55,732 nucleotides of DNA from Verrucomicrobia bacterium 12-59-8. Lineage in GTDB: Bacteria > Verrucomicrobiota > Verrucomicrobiae > Verrucomicrobiales > Verrucomicrobiaceae. Shown piece after piece: positions 17,446-24,568 of this stretch. The stretch lies in NCBI GenBank assembly GCA_002279765.1, contig NCCR01000041.1, forward strand, positions 1 through 55,732. The letters are read 5' to 3'. The translations under genes were made by a program, and so were the position numbers. The notes beneath the pieces are model-generated. The model was not told where the DNA came from and searched no databases. It worked only from the letters and a program-made list of their open reading frames with translations. Position 1 is the stretch's first letter, and every line of letters begins with the position of its first letter.

Positions 17446-18054
17446 CTATTTCTTGCTCGTGCGTTTCGGTTTCGGTTTTTCGGCGGAGAGCAGCGGCACG
17501 TTGTGAATTTCAAAGGGCGCACTGGTGGCGCTGTCAAACTCAGCGGCGGCTTCAAGCCCGGCGCGTGCGACTTCCTCGGCGGTCTTGCACTTGTCATATG
17601 CTGCCTGCATGGCACCCAGCGCGTAGTCGCGGCCCGAGCCTGCGGCCCAGAATTTGTGAAACTGCTGCGCGGAGCGGTACGAGTAGATCGCGAAGATGCC
17701 GTGCGGGTTTGCCAGCAGTCCGTAGAACTGTGTGGTCTCGTACTCCTCGCCCTTGTCAGGCATTGCGGCCATGAAGTACTCGGCCTTCAGCCAGGCGTGC
17801 GAGTGACGGAAGGTCTCAAAGATCGCCTCGCAGGAAGAGAAATCACGCGGGCGGTCTGGGTTGGAGAAGTAGCTGTTCATCACCACAAGACTCGCCGAGG
17901 TCCCGGTGAGTCCGATGTGGGTGTCCGCGATCTTGGTGATCTTGGTCTTGTTGACGACATGCTGCGCCTTCTGCCGCAACGAGCCAAGACAGCTGAGTGT
18001 GTCAGCGCCGATGCAGGCGACGCCATTCTTCTGAGTAACTACGATGGTGGACAT
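17446..18054 (-). CDS. HslV/proteasome-beta-like Ntn hydrolase, predicted N-terminal Ser nucleophile
   Basis: 202 residues from the ATG at 18054, chosen because it places the family N-terminus right after Met. The sequence MSTIVVTQKNGVACIGADT lines up with HslV MTTIV..r.NG.vviagD. Counting after Met removal, Asp is at position 17 as in HslV, which makes residue 1 (the nucleophile) Ser, followed by Thr. Lys residues in VNKTKITKI can supply the Lys33 role with a two-residue shift. GSGRDYALGAMQAAY matches the conserved GSGgnyAlaAa segment. The C-terminal tail is Lys/Pro-rich. No HslU or other ATPase lies beside it. It may be a self-compartmentalised peptidase or another Ntn amidohydrolase. The neighbours are an adenylate-kinase-like gene upstream (55 bases) and an alpha/beta hydrolase downstream. 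Confidence 0.8.
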   Translation of the reverse strand: MSTIVVTQKNGVACIGADTLSCLGSLRQKAQHVVNKTKITKIADTHIGLTGTSASLVVMNSYFSNPDRPRDFSSCEAIFETFRHSHAWLKAEYFMAAMPDKGEEYETTQFYGLLANPHGIFAIYSYRSAQQFHKFWAAGSGRDYALGAMQAAYDKCKTAEEVARAGLEAAAEFDSATSAPFEIHNVPLLSAEKPKPKRTSKK

Positions 18055-18109
18055 GAGGCGTGATGTGTAGAGGGAGCGCGGGTATCCCGCAACTCTCAAA
18101 CATCACGCT

Positions 18110-19330
18110 TTATGGCAGGAACTGCCCGCGGCGAATCTCAGACCCTTTGAAGATGATGCGGAAACGGAAGACCTTCTTCTTGCGGCACTGAATCTGCCCG
18201 GTTTGCAGATCGAAACGATCCGGGATCTCGATGAGGTGAACATCCGCCGTGGCGTGGTAGCCACGCTCCGAGAAGATGTCGATGAGCATCGCCAGTGCTT
18301 CAACGTCATGGAAGAGCTTGTCCTCGGTGTTGATGTCAGCGCGGCCGGAGATCGCGTGGCGAACGATGATGGGCATCATCTTGTCCTGGATGAAGGTGAC
18401 CACCGCCTGCATGAGCTCCGGTTTCCCCACCTTGTAGCCATCAAGGCGGCGCACGAGGTCCTGCCGTGCGTGCCGCACGATCTCGCTCGCCAACGGCAGG
18501 TCGCGCAGTTGGTCAAACGTGCGCGGATCAAGTTCGAGGGAGCTTTGATACTCCAGCTCGCGAATGATGTTGTCCTGCACCAGTTCCAGCGGTGCCTGCG
18601 CGTTGATGAAGTGATAGTGAAATATCTCCTTCAGCGAGACCAGGGCGTCATAAGTCTTCTCTTTGAAGACCTTGTAGCGATTGCGCGCCAGCGCAGGATC
18701 AAAATCAGTGGCGCGTTCCTCCCACAGTTCGCCCAGCCCCGAGCTGCGCACTTCCTCATTGTGCGCCAGCACTTCCTTGCCGCGCTTGAGCTGACGGGCG
18801 ATGCTTTCCGCCTCATCGACAAACAGCACCATGATGTGGAAGATGGGCTGCTTGAAATGCGCGGCATCGGGTGTTTCCGAGAAATCACGGCGCAGCCGGA
18901 TCATCTCATCAAACAGCATCTTCAAACACTCCACCTGCACCTTGGTGCGTGGGAAACCGTCGAGAATGGCACCATTTTGCTGCTCGGGTTCGAGCAGCTT
19001 GCGGATGAGGATGCCCACCACCTCGCGGTCGCCCACCATGCCGCCCTGGGATTTGAGCTTTTGCGCTTCTGGACTGTCGAGCAGTGCGCTGACCACAATT
19101 GGCTGCGCTGTGATGCCGCGCACTTCGCGGATGAAGTCCGTGTTCGTACCTTTGCCCGCGCCCGGCGCCCCGCCCAGCAGGATCAGCTCCTTCGGAAACC
19201 GCAGCTTCTCACGGCCATAGTCTTCTTCGAGCTGCTTCCAGACATGATTGAAGATGAGCTGGGCATCTTTGATTTCCAGATCTGCCGGAGCGGCAGGTTT
19301 GGTGATGGGATCGTTGGAGGTGGTCGGCAT
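18110..19330 (-). CDS. Adenylate-kinase-like nucleoside monophosphate kinase with extra C-terminal domain
   Basis: 406 residues, nearly twice the size of normal adenylate kinase. The P-loop LLGGAPGAGKGT is at residues 52-62. The NMP-binding part includes GGMVGDREVVGILIRKLL and ILDGFPRTKVQVECL. The stretch around QLKRGKEVLAHNEEVR falls where the LID would be, but without the usual Cys or short-LID hallmarks, followed by RNRYKVFKEKTYDALVSLKE. About 165 further residues (from about 240) form a helical then beta-rich region I do not recognise, ending in KKVFRFRIIFKG. It should phosphorylate a nucleoside monophosphate in the cytoplasm; AMP specificity is not proven. It lies between the PVC cytochrome gene (52 bases) and the Ntn hydrolase gene (55 bases) in one direction. 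Confidence 0.8.
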   Translation of the reverse strand: MPTTSNDPITKPAAPADLEIKDAQLIFNHVWKQLEEDYGREKLRFPKELILLGGAPGAGKGTNTDFIREVRGITAQPIVVSALLDSPEAQKLKSQGGMVGDREVVGILIRKLLEPEQQNGAILDGFPRTKVQVECLKMLFDEMIRLRRDFSETPDAAHFKQPIFHIMVLFVDEAESIARQLKRGKEVLAHNEEVRSSGLGELWEERATDFDPALARNRYKVFKEKTYDALVSLKEIFHYHFINAQAPLELVQDNIIRELEYQSSLELDPRTFDQLRDLPLASEIVRHARQDLVRRLDGYKVGKPELMQAVVTFIQDKMMPIIVRHAISGRADINTEDKLFHDVEALAMLIDIFSERGYHATADVHLIEIPDRFDLQTGQIQCRKKKVFRFRIIFKGSEIRRGQFLP

Positions 19331-19382
19331 TGATGGTCAAAACGCCTATCGGGATTCCCAACGGTCTGTCAATATCTGCTTC

Positions 19383-22300
19383 TTAACCCTTGAGAGTCAT
19401 CAAATAGGCCAGCAGATCCGCCACCTGCTGGTCCTGCAGCGCATCAAGCAAACCCTCCGGCATGAGGCTGCGACGGATGAATTTCGTGCTGCGGATTTCC
19501 TTCTTGTCGAGGCGGCGGTCGGGAAATCCAGGCATGCGAACAACGGTGGAGTCCTTGTCTTCACTGACAAAGAAAGCATCAATGAGATCGCCGTTTTTCA
19601 TTTCGACACGGTAGATGCGGTAGCCCGGCTCCATGGCCGCGTTCGGAGTCAAAATATTGCGCAGCACGCCTTCAAGCCCCATGGCTCCCGCCCCACTGAG
19701 GTTCGGGCCGATCTGCCCGCCCGCACTGCCGATCTGATGGCAGGCCAGGCAGAGGGCGCTGAGCACTTTGCCATTCGCTGCGTTACCCTTTTGGGCAAGT
19801 GCGGTGAAACGGGTGAACTTGGTGTCCAGCGCCTTCGCCTGCTCCTCGGTGAGCAGCGGTGGGGTGTCAATGGTCTTGGCGACGCGGGCTCCTTTTTCAA
19901 GCTTCCCCCACGCATGGTCGTAGCGCTTCATGCCTTCGGAAGATTCAAGGATGCGGTCAAAATTGGCGCGGATCTCCGGTGCGGTTCGTGCGCGGTTCCA
20001 GACGCGGAACTCGGTCATCACGCCCTCAGTGCCGCCTTTCGGGCCACTCCAGCCGATGCGGCAGTTTTCCCATTTTGCGGGTGCGGGTTTGTTGCCGGTG
20101 GCGTCGAGTTCACCGTTTTGGTAGATGCGAATGATGCCTTGGGCATCGCGTGTCACGGCAATGTGCGTCCACAGGTCAGGGGTCATCGGTTTGGTGGCGG
20201 TGGCGACATCGTGCAACTCGGGGCCCCCGAAGACGCGGAACTTGGACTGGAAGAAATTCATCTCAGGTCCGCCGGGCGCGCCGAGGATATCGTCCTGATT
20301 GCCAATGTCCGGCGCGAGCCTCACCCATGTCTCAACGGTGAAGGGGCCTTCGAGTGTGATCTTCGAGTCCACCCACGCGTTGTCCTGGCCATCAAGCATC
20401 AACACTTCACGGAAGACGCCCCCCAACTGCTGCTGCAGTTTTTCCAGCGCAGGATCATTGCCAAGCACAGTGGCAAGCCGCTCGACCGTTGGCCCATCGA
20501 GATCCGCTTGTGGCAATGTTTTGGCGAGTAACGCAGCCACGATGGTCTGCGCGCCTGTCTTAGTGCTGGCAAGAGTGTTCAATGCCGCACGGCGCTGCGC
20601 TGGCAGGAGCGAAGGATACAAAGCGAGTAGCTTGGTAGCGGCATCAGGCGCATGAGAGGCTGCGAGGGCTTCGAGTGCGGCATCGCGGGTGAGGGGATTG
20701 GGATCGGATTTAGCGAGGGAGGCGAAGAGATCGGCGGCCTCGCTGTGGAGATCACGCAGGGTGTTGATCATTGCGACGGAGCTCTGCTTCTTCACGAGTG
20801 CGACGATATCGCTTTCAAGCGCGGTGAGCTGGAAACCGCCGATGAGTTGCAACGCCAAAGTGATGCGGGCAGGAGTGACTGCATCATTTTGCAGAATCGC
20901 TCTCGCCGTCTCGGTCAGCAGCGGCGCGATCTGTTTTGAATCGAGATTGGTGCGTTGCGCCAGCAACTTCTCAGCAACCACAGTGCGCGATTTTTCGTTC
21001 GTGAGGAGCGCCTTCAGTGCATCGCCAACGCCGGGCTCAGCGGGGAACTGCGCAAGTCTCAGCAGTTCCTCATCATTCGGAGCACGATCAAGTTGCGGGA
21101 GCAACTTCGCCACACGCGAGGCACTGCTCTTCGGCTCCAGCGCGAGCGAGGCCAGCACCCGTGCCTCCACTGGCAGTTTCGCCGCAGCGTCGGAGTCGAG
21201 GAACTTCGCAACAAGATCCGGATGCCGTTCAAGGAACATGCGAACGAGGAAGCGCTCAAACTCGCGGTCATAGGCCTCGCGCACGGGGATTTGTTTCGGG
21301 CCGCGTGAGGATTGGGTGGTGGGGCCAGGGAGGCTTGGTTTCGCGAAGGCAAGTAGTTCGCCGATGTTTTGATCGGAAAGGCTGCGACCGATGGTTCTTA
21401 TTTGAATGCTCCCCCGAGGATAAACGTACTCAGACGCAGACCAGTGGCTCGCGGCAAGCTGCTGTCTGTCGCTGAGAGTTTGCCAGGCAATTTGAGTTCT
21501 GCCAACGGGGCCATCCTTGAGTGCAGCATTGAGTTCATCGCCGCTGAGCTTCGTGAAGTCAGCGAGCTCCGCTTTCGCGCCCTTCGGCTTCACGCGCCAG
21601 ATTCGGCCGCGCGTCTTGTCCCGATCCGGATGCGCTCTAGGCACTTCGTTGTGCGAGATGATTTTGTTGTACCAATCGACAATGTAGATGAAGCCGTCGG
21701 GGCCATTGGTCAGGCCGACAGGGCGGAAGAAGGGATCATCGCAGGTGATAAGGTCGGGAAGTTGTTCGAGCTTCCAATATGCACCGTCGCGATGCATGCC
21801 GAGGGTTTGGATCTTGGAGATAATGGGATTGGCCACGGCCATTGTGTGCGCGGCTTTGGGGTCGCGGAGTGGGCCGCTCTCGATCAGCGCGAGGCCACTC
21901 AAACCTGTGCCGCCCATGCGGAACTCAGCCTGCGGGGGGAAGTCGGGCTGGTAGCTCTTCTTGAGTGCCTCCATGCCGCCGGGGTAGTAGGCGTATTCAT
22001 GGAAGGGCATGATGGGGTAGCCGTAGTCGTTCGCTTCCTGGATGAAGGTTTCGCCTTCGCCGGTGATGACGAGGCCCCAGATGTTGTTCGGGCCGACGCT
22101 GGTCATTTCAAAATCGCTGCCATCAGGCCGGAAGCGGGCCATGCCACACTTGGGGTAATCGATGACGACATCGCTGCCGGGTTTGTGGACCTTGCTGTTA
22201 TTGAAGAGCCCCTGCGCCATCCAGATCCATCCGCCGGGGGCACGGGTAAACTGATGCGGAAAAAGGTGCGAATCCTGTACGCCAAAGCCGGTGAGGATGA

Positions 22301-23480
22301 CTTCAAACTTGTCCGCTTTGCCGTCGCCGTCGGTGTCCTTGTAGAGCTTCAGATCGTGGCCATGCTGCACGTAGCAGGTGTCCCCATTGCCCCAGGGCAG
22401 CATGCCTGTCGGGATGGCAAGACCGTCAGCAAAGACGGTCGGATTAGTGAGTCCACCCGCGGGAATCGGCGCAATCACCGACTCCCGCGGATAGACCAGC
22501 ACTTTGTCTTTGCCAAGCGCCGCATACACCGCCTCGGCCGCAGCGGGGTTTTCATTCGCATCCACGGGATACTCCAGCGCCGTCTGCGTCCACATTCGCC
22601 CTCGCTGATCAAAGTAAACACTCACGAATTTGCCGAGCCCTTCGCTCTCCTGCACCACGAGTTCGATCTCATAGCCATCAGCGACATGGAACTTCTTCAA
22701 TTGCTCCTCGGCGGTCAAAGCGGTGCCCTGAACGTTGTTGTAGCTGATGTCGCGCTTCAGCGCTCCAGCATCGGCCTGCGGCTTCGGCGGCGGGGCGACG
22801 AGTTTGCGTGCGGCATCGCCGCCGCCGAGTGACTCCCATGTTGGTGCGCTGGGTGTAGGAGGAAGTTCTTCAACCGTCACATCCTTCACCTGCACAAGGC
22901 AAACACCGCCGCTGTGGACCTGCGGGCCGATGAGTCCATCCAGCGCGATGTTCTTGTCCGTTTCCGTGTAGTCGATGCAAAGCACGCCATTGATCCAGGT
23001 CTGAATGCGCGGGCCTTCGGCGCGGATGCGGTACTCGTTCCAGCCGAAGACATCGATGGCCTTGTCCAGCGCGGCCTGCTGCTCGGGCGTGGGTGCCCAG
23101 ATGACCTTGTTGCGGCGGAACTCATCATAAATTTTGCCAAACCAGCCCGCCCCGCAATCCACCTGATACCCCGTCATGTGCGCACCGCCGGGCACGCGCA
23201 GGCTGCGAATCTGGATGCCGCTGTTGAGCATGCCGGTTTTCGGATCGCCGCTGACTTTGATCTTGAGCTTCAATTCGAAATTCTGATAATTCTTTTTCGA
23301 GCTGATGAAATGGTTCTCCTTGATCTTCTCCGTGGTGGAGCCGCCGGTGATCATGCCGTCTTCCACTCGCCAGATCTTCGGATCGTAGTCCCAGCCGTCG
23401 AGCGTCTTGCCGTCAAAGAGGGAAATCGGCTCCGCATTCAGTGCGGTGGTGAGGAGGAGCAATGAGAGGAAGTGCTTCAT
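19383..23480 (-). CDS. PVC-type heme-binding multi-domain protein (DUF1080-propeller-HEAT-LamG-cytochrome c)
   Basis: 1365 residues with signal peptide MKHFLSLLLLTTALNA. Modules in order: a DUF1080/3-keto-disaccharide hydrolase-like beta-jellyroll at about 18-205 (ISLFDGKTLDGW, then GYQVDCGAGWFGKIYDE); the PVC membrane-bound dehydrogenase-type beta-propeller at about 255-640 (FHVADGYEIELVVQE, LYKDTDGDGKADKFE, GLTNGPDGFIYIVDWYN); a HEAT-like helical stretch at about 720-1020; a LamG/concanavalin-like domain at about 1045-1185 (FTVETWVRLAP, WTHIAVTRD, RIYQNGELDATG, FRVWNRART); and a cytochrome c-like domain with CLACHQIG at about 1242, ending LLAYLMTLKG, as in the TIGR02603 putative heme-binding domain. 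It probably acts at the cell surface or periplasm in redox chemistry on glycans. It is divergent from an AraC regulator and heads a long minus-strand run. Confidence 0.92.
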   Translation of the reverse strand: MKHFLSLLLLTTALNAEPISLFDGKTLDGWDYDPKIWRVEDGMITGGSTTEKIKENHFISSKKNYQNFELKLKIKVSGDPKTGMLNSGIQIRSLRVPGGAHMTGYQVDCGAGWFGKIYDEFRRNKVIWAPTPEQQAALDKAIDVFGWNEYRIRAEGPRIQTWINGVLCIDYTETDKNIALDGLIGPQVHSGGVCLVQVKDVTVEELPPTPSAPTWESLGGGDAARKLVAPPPKPQADAGALKRDISYNNVQGTALTAEEQLKKFHVADGYEIELVVQESEGLGKFVSVYFDQRGRMWTQTALEYPVDANENPAAAEAVYAALGKDKVLVYPRESVIAPIPAGGLTNPTVFADGLAIPTGMLPWGNGDTCYVQHGHDLKLYKDTDGDGKADKFEVILTGFGVQDSHLFPHQFTRAPGGWIWMAQGLFNNSKVHKPGSDVVIDYPKCGMARFRPDGSDFEMTSVGPNNIWGLVITGEGETFIQEANDYGYPIMPFHEYAYYPGGMEALKKSYQPDFPPQAEFRMGGTGLSGLALIESGPLRDPKAAHTMAVANPIISKIQTLGMHRDGAYWKLEQLPDLITCDDPFFRPVGLTNGPDGFIYIVDWYNKIISHNEVPRAHPDRDKTRGRIWRVKPKGAKAELADFTKLSGDELNAALKDGPVGRTQIAWQTLSDRQQLAASHWSASEYVYPRGSIQIRTIGRSLSDQNIGELLAFAKPSLPGPTTQSSRGPKQIPVREAYDREFERFLVRMFLERHPDLVAKFLDSDAAAKLPVEARVLASLALEPKSSASRVAKLLPQLDRAPNDEELLRLAQFPAEPGVGDALKALLTNEKSRTVVAEKLLAQRTNLDSKQIAPLLTETARAILQNDAVTPARITLALQLIGGFQLTALESDIVALVKKQSSVAMINTLRDLHSEAADLFASLAKSDPNPLTRDAALEALAASHAPDAATKLLALYPSLLPAQRRAALNTLASTKTGAQTIVAALLAKTLPQADLDGPTVERLATVLGNDPALEKLQQQLGGVFREVLMLDGQDNAWVDSKITLEGPFTVETWVRLAPDIGNQDDILGAPGGPEMNFFQSKFRVFGGPELHDVATATKPMTPDLWTHIAVTRDAQGIIRIYQNGELDATGNKPAPAKWENCRIGWSGPKGGTEGVMTEFRVWNRARTAPEIRANFDRILESSEGMKRYDHAWGKLEKGARVAKTIDTPPLLTEEQAKALDTKFTRFTALAQKGNAANGKVLSALCLACHQIGSAGGQIGPNLSGAGAMGLEGVLRNILTPNAAMEPGYRIYRVEMKNGDLIDAFFVSEDKDSTVVRMPGFPDRRLDKKEIRSTKFIRRSLMPEGLLDALQDQQVADLLAYLMTLKG

Positions 23481-23594
23481 GGGTTGGAATAACGGGTTGG
23501 TTAAACGCAGGCTAGCAGGATGACATGCACGGTGTCATGCCCGAAATGCACCTGGGCGTGACATCCGCAGTCTTCCGCGATTAAATATCACCCC
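23481..23594. promoter_or_regulatory. Divergent promoter with TGACA inverted repeat (candidate AraC-type operator)
   Basis: The 114-base spacer between the PVC cytochrome gene and the AraC-type regulator contains the inverted repeat TGACA-TGCACGG-TGTCA at 23521-23537 and a further TGACA at 23559-23563, 38 bases from the first. TTAAATAT lies just before the regulator's ATG. Inverted half-sites between a regulator and its divergent neighbour are a common operator layout. Binding is inferred, not shown. Confidence 0.4.
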
Positions 23595-24428
23595 ATGAAC
23601 CCCGACCTCACCGAAACAACGCTCGACGGCCCGCGCACTCGGCGCTGGGTGGTGGAGGCGCGGGAGTGTGTGGAGATGACGACGCACCGCATCGCACGCT
23701 TTGGCATGGATGAGGCGCTTCCACCGTACCGACGCGTACGCATGAGTCCGGCAGGAAGTTTCGTGCTCGCCTGTGTGAGCGGCGAGGGCTCCATCTTGCT
23801 CGATGGTCGCTGGCAGCGGGTGAAGCCGGGCATGGTATGTCTGGCGCCGCCACGGGTGCTGAATGCCTTTGAAGCCAAAGGGCGTGAGCGCTGGTGTTTC
23901 GCGTGGATTCGCTATGACGAACCCAGTTTTGTCACACCCGTGGTCGGTGCGGCATCACCCGTGATGCCAACCGCTCATGCGGATGAAATTGCACGCATTA
24001 TTCATGGCGTGCGCGCCGAATGGGAAGGGGAGCGCGAGCCGCGAATCCTGCACCACTGGCTGGAGCTCCTGCACGCCACGATCCGTCGCATCGCCCAGCC
24101 CTGGCGCAGCCGCGAGCCACGTGTGGCCAAACTGTGGGCGGATGTGGAGCAGGACCTGATGCGCGACTGGACGCTCGCCGAACTGGCGCATCGCAGCCAT
24201 TGCAGCCCGGAGCATCTGCGCCGCCTCTGCATGAAGGAACTTGGCCGCAGCCCGATGCAGCACCTCACCTGCCTGCGCATGGAGCAGGCTCGCCGTTTCC
24301 TCGAAGCAGGAAACGACAAGCTTGAAGTCGTCGCTGCAAACGTCGGCTACGCCAATGCCGCGATCTTCTCGCGAGTATTCAAGCGCTGGGTCGGTGTCGC
24401 GCCGGGTGAGTATCGCGGGAGAGCGTGA
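23595..24428 (+). CDS. AraC-family transcriptional regulator
   Basis: 277 residues. The N-terminal half (about 1-130) is a cupin-like sensing domain (FVLACVSGEGSILLDGRWQRVKPGMVCLAPP). The C-terminal half (about 185-277) holds two helix-turn-helix motifs: WTLAELAHRSHCSPEHLRRLCMKELG, then AANVGYANAAIFSRVFKRWVGVAPGEYR, with the usual AraC signature spacing. Cupin-type AraC proteins usually sense sugars or related small molecules. It is divergent from the PVC heme-binding fusion gene, and inverted TGACA half-sites lie between them, so control of that gene or operon is the simplest guess. The 3' end faces ppc across a REPIN-like palindrome. Confidence 0.93.
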   Translation: MNPDLTETTLDGPRTRRWVVEARECVEMTTHRIARFGMDEALPPYRRVRMSPAGSFVLACVSGEGSILLDGRWQRVKPGMVCLAPPRVLNAFEAKGRERWCFAWIRYDEPSFVTPVVGAASPVMPTAHADEIARIIHGVRAEWEGEREPRILHHWLELLHATIRRIAQPWRSREPRVAKLWADVEQDLMRDWTLAELAHRSHCSPEHLRRLCMKELGRSPMQHLTCLRMEQARRFLEAGNDKLEVVAANVGYANAAIFSRVFKRWVGVAPGEYRGRA

Positions 24429-24444
24429 TTTTAGTGACGCGATG

Positions 24445-24547
24445 GCGCGAGAGCGTTTTGGAGTGCTCCAGTCCTCTGGAGCTTTGCGCAGGCTGTTGGA
24501 CGTTCGAAAGCGCCGGAGGACCGGCGCACTCCAGGACGCTGGCGCGC
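24445..24547. repeat. REPIN-like palindrome with two covarying hairpins
   Basis: About 103 bases of near-palindrome centred at 24496. The left hairpin GCTCCAG-TCCT-CTGGAGC (24465-24482) and right hairpin GCGCCGG-AGGA-CCGGCGC (24510-24527) each have 7-bp perfect stems. The arms pair with each other, including outer segments GCGCG..AGCGT (left, from 24445) and ACGCT..CGCGC (right, to 24547). Two stem base pairs (T-A and A-T on the left) are G-C on the right, compensated on both strands. The tetraloops TCCT and AGGA are complementary. It fills the gap between the convergent AraC and ppc genes. Best read as a REP doublet (REPIN); a matching RAYT transposase would be elsewhere. Confidence 0.7.
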
Positions 24548-24568
24548 GCTTACGCCGGGCCAGCTCAA

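Noticed and set aside
21369..22832. 487-codon open frame on plus inside the PVC cytochrome gene
   Set aside because: Antisense to a gene with clear domains; no recognisable motif or start signal.
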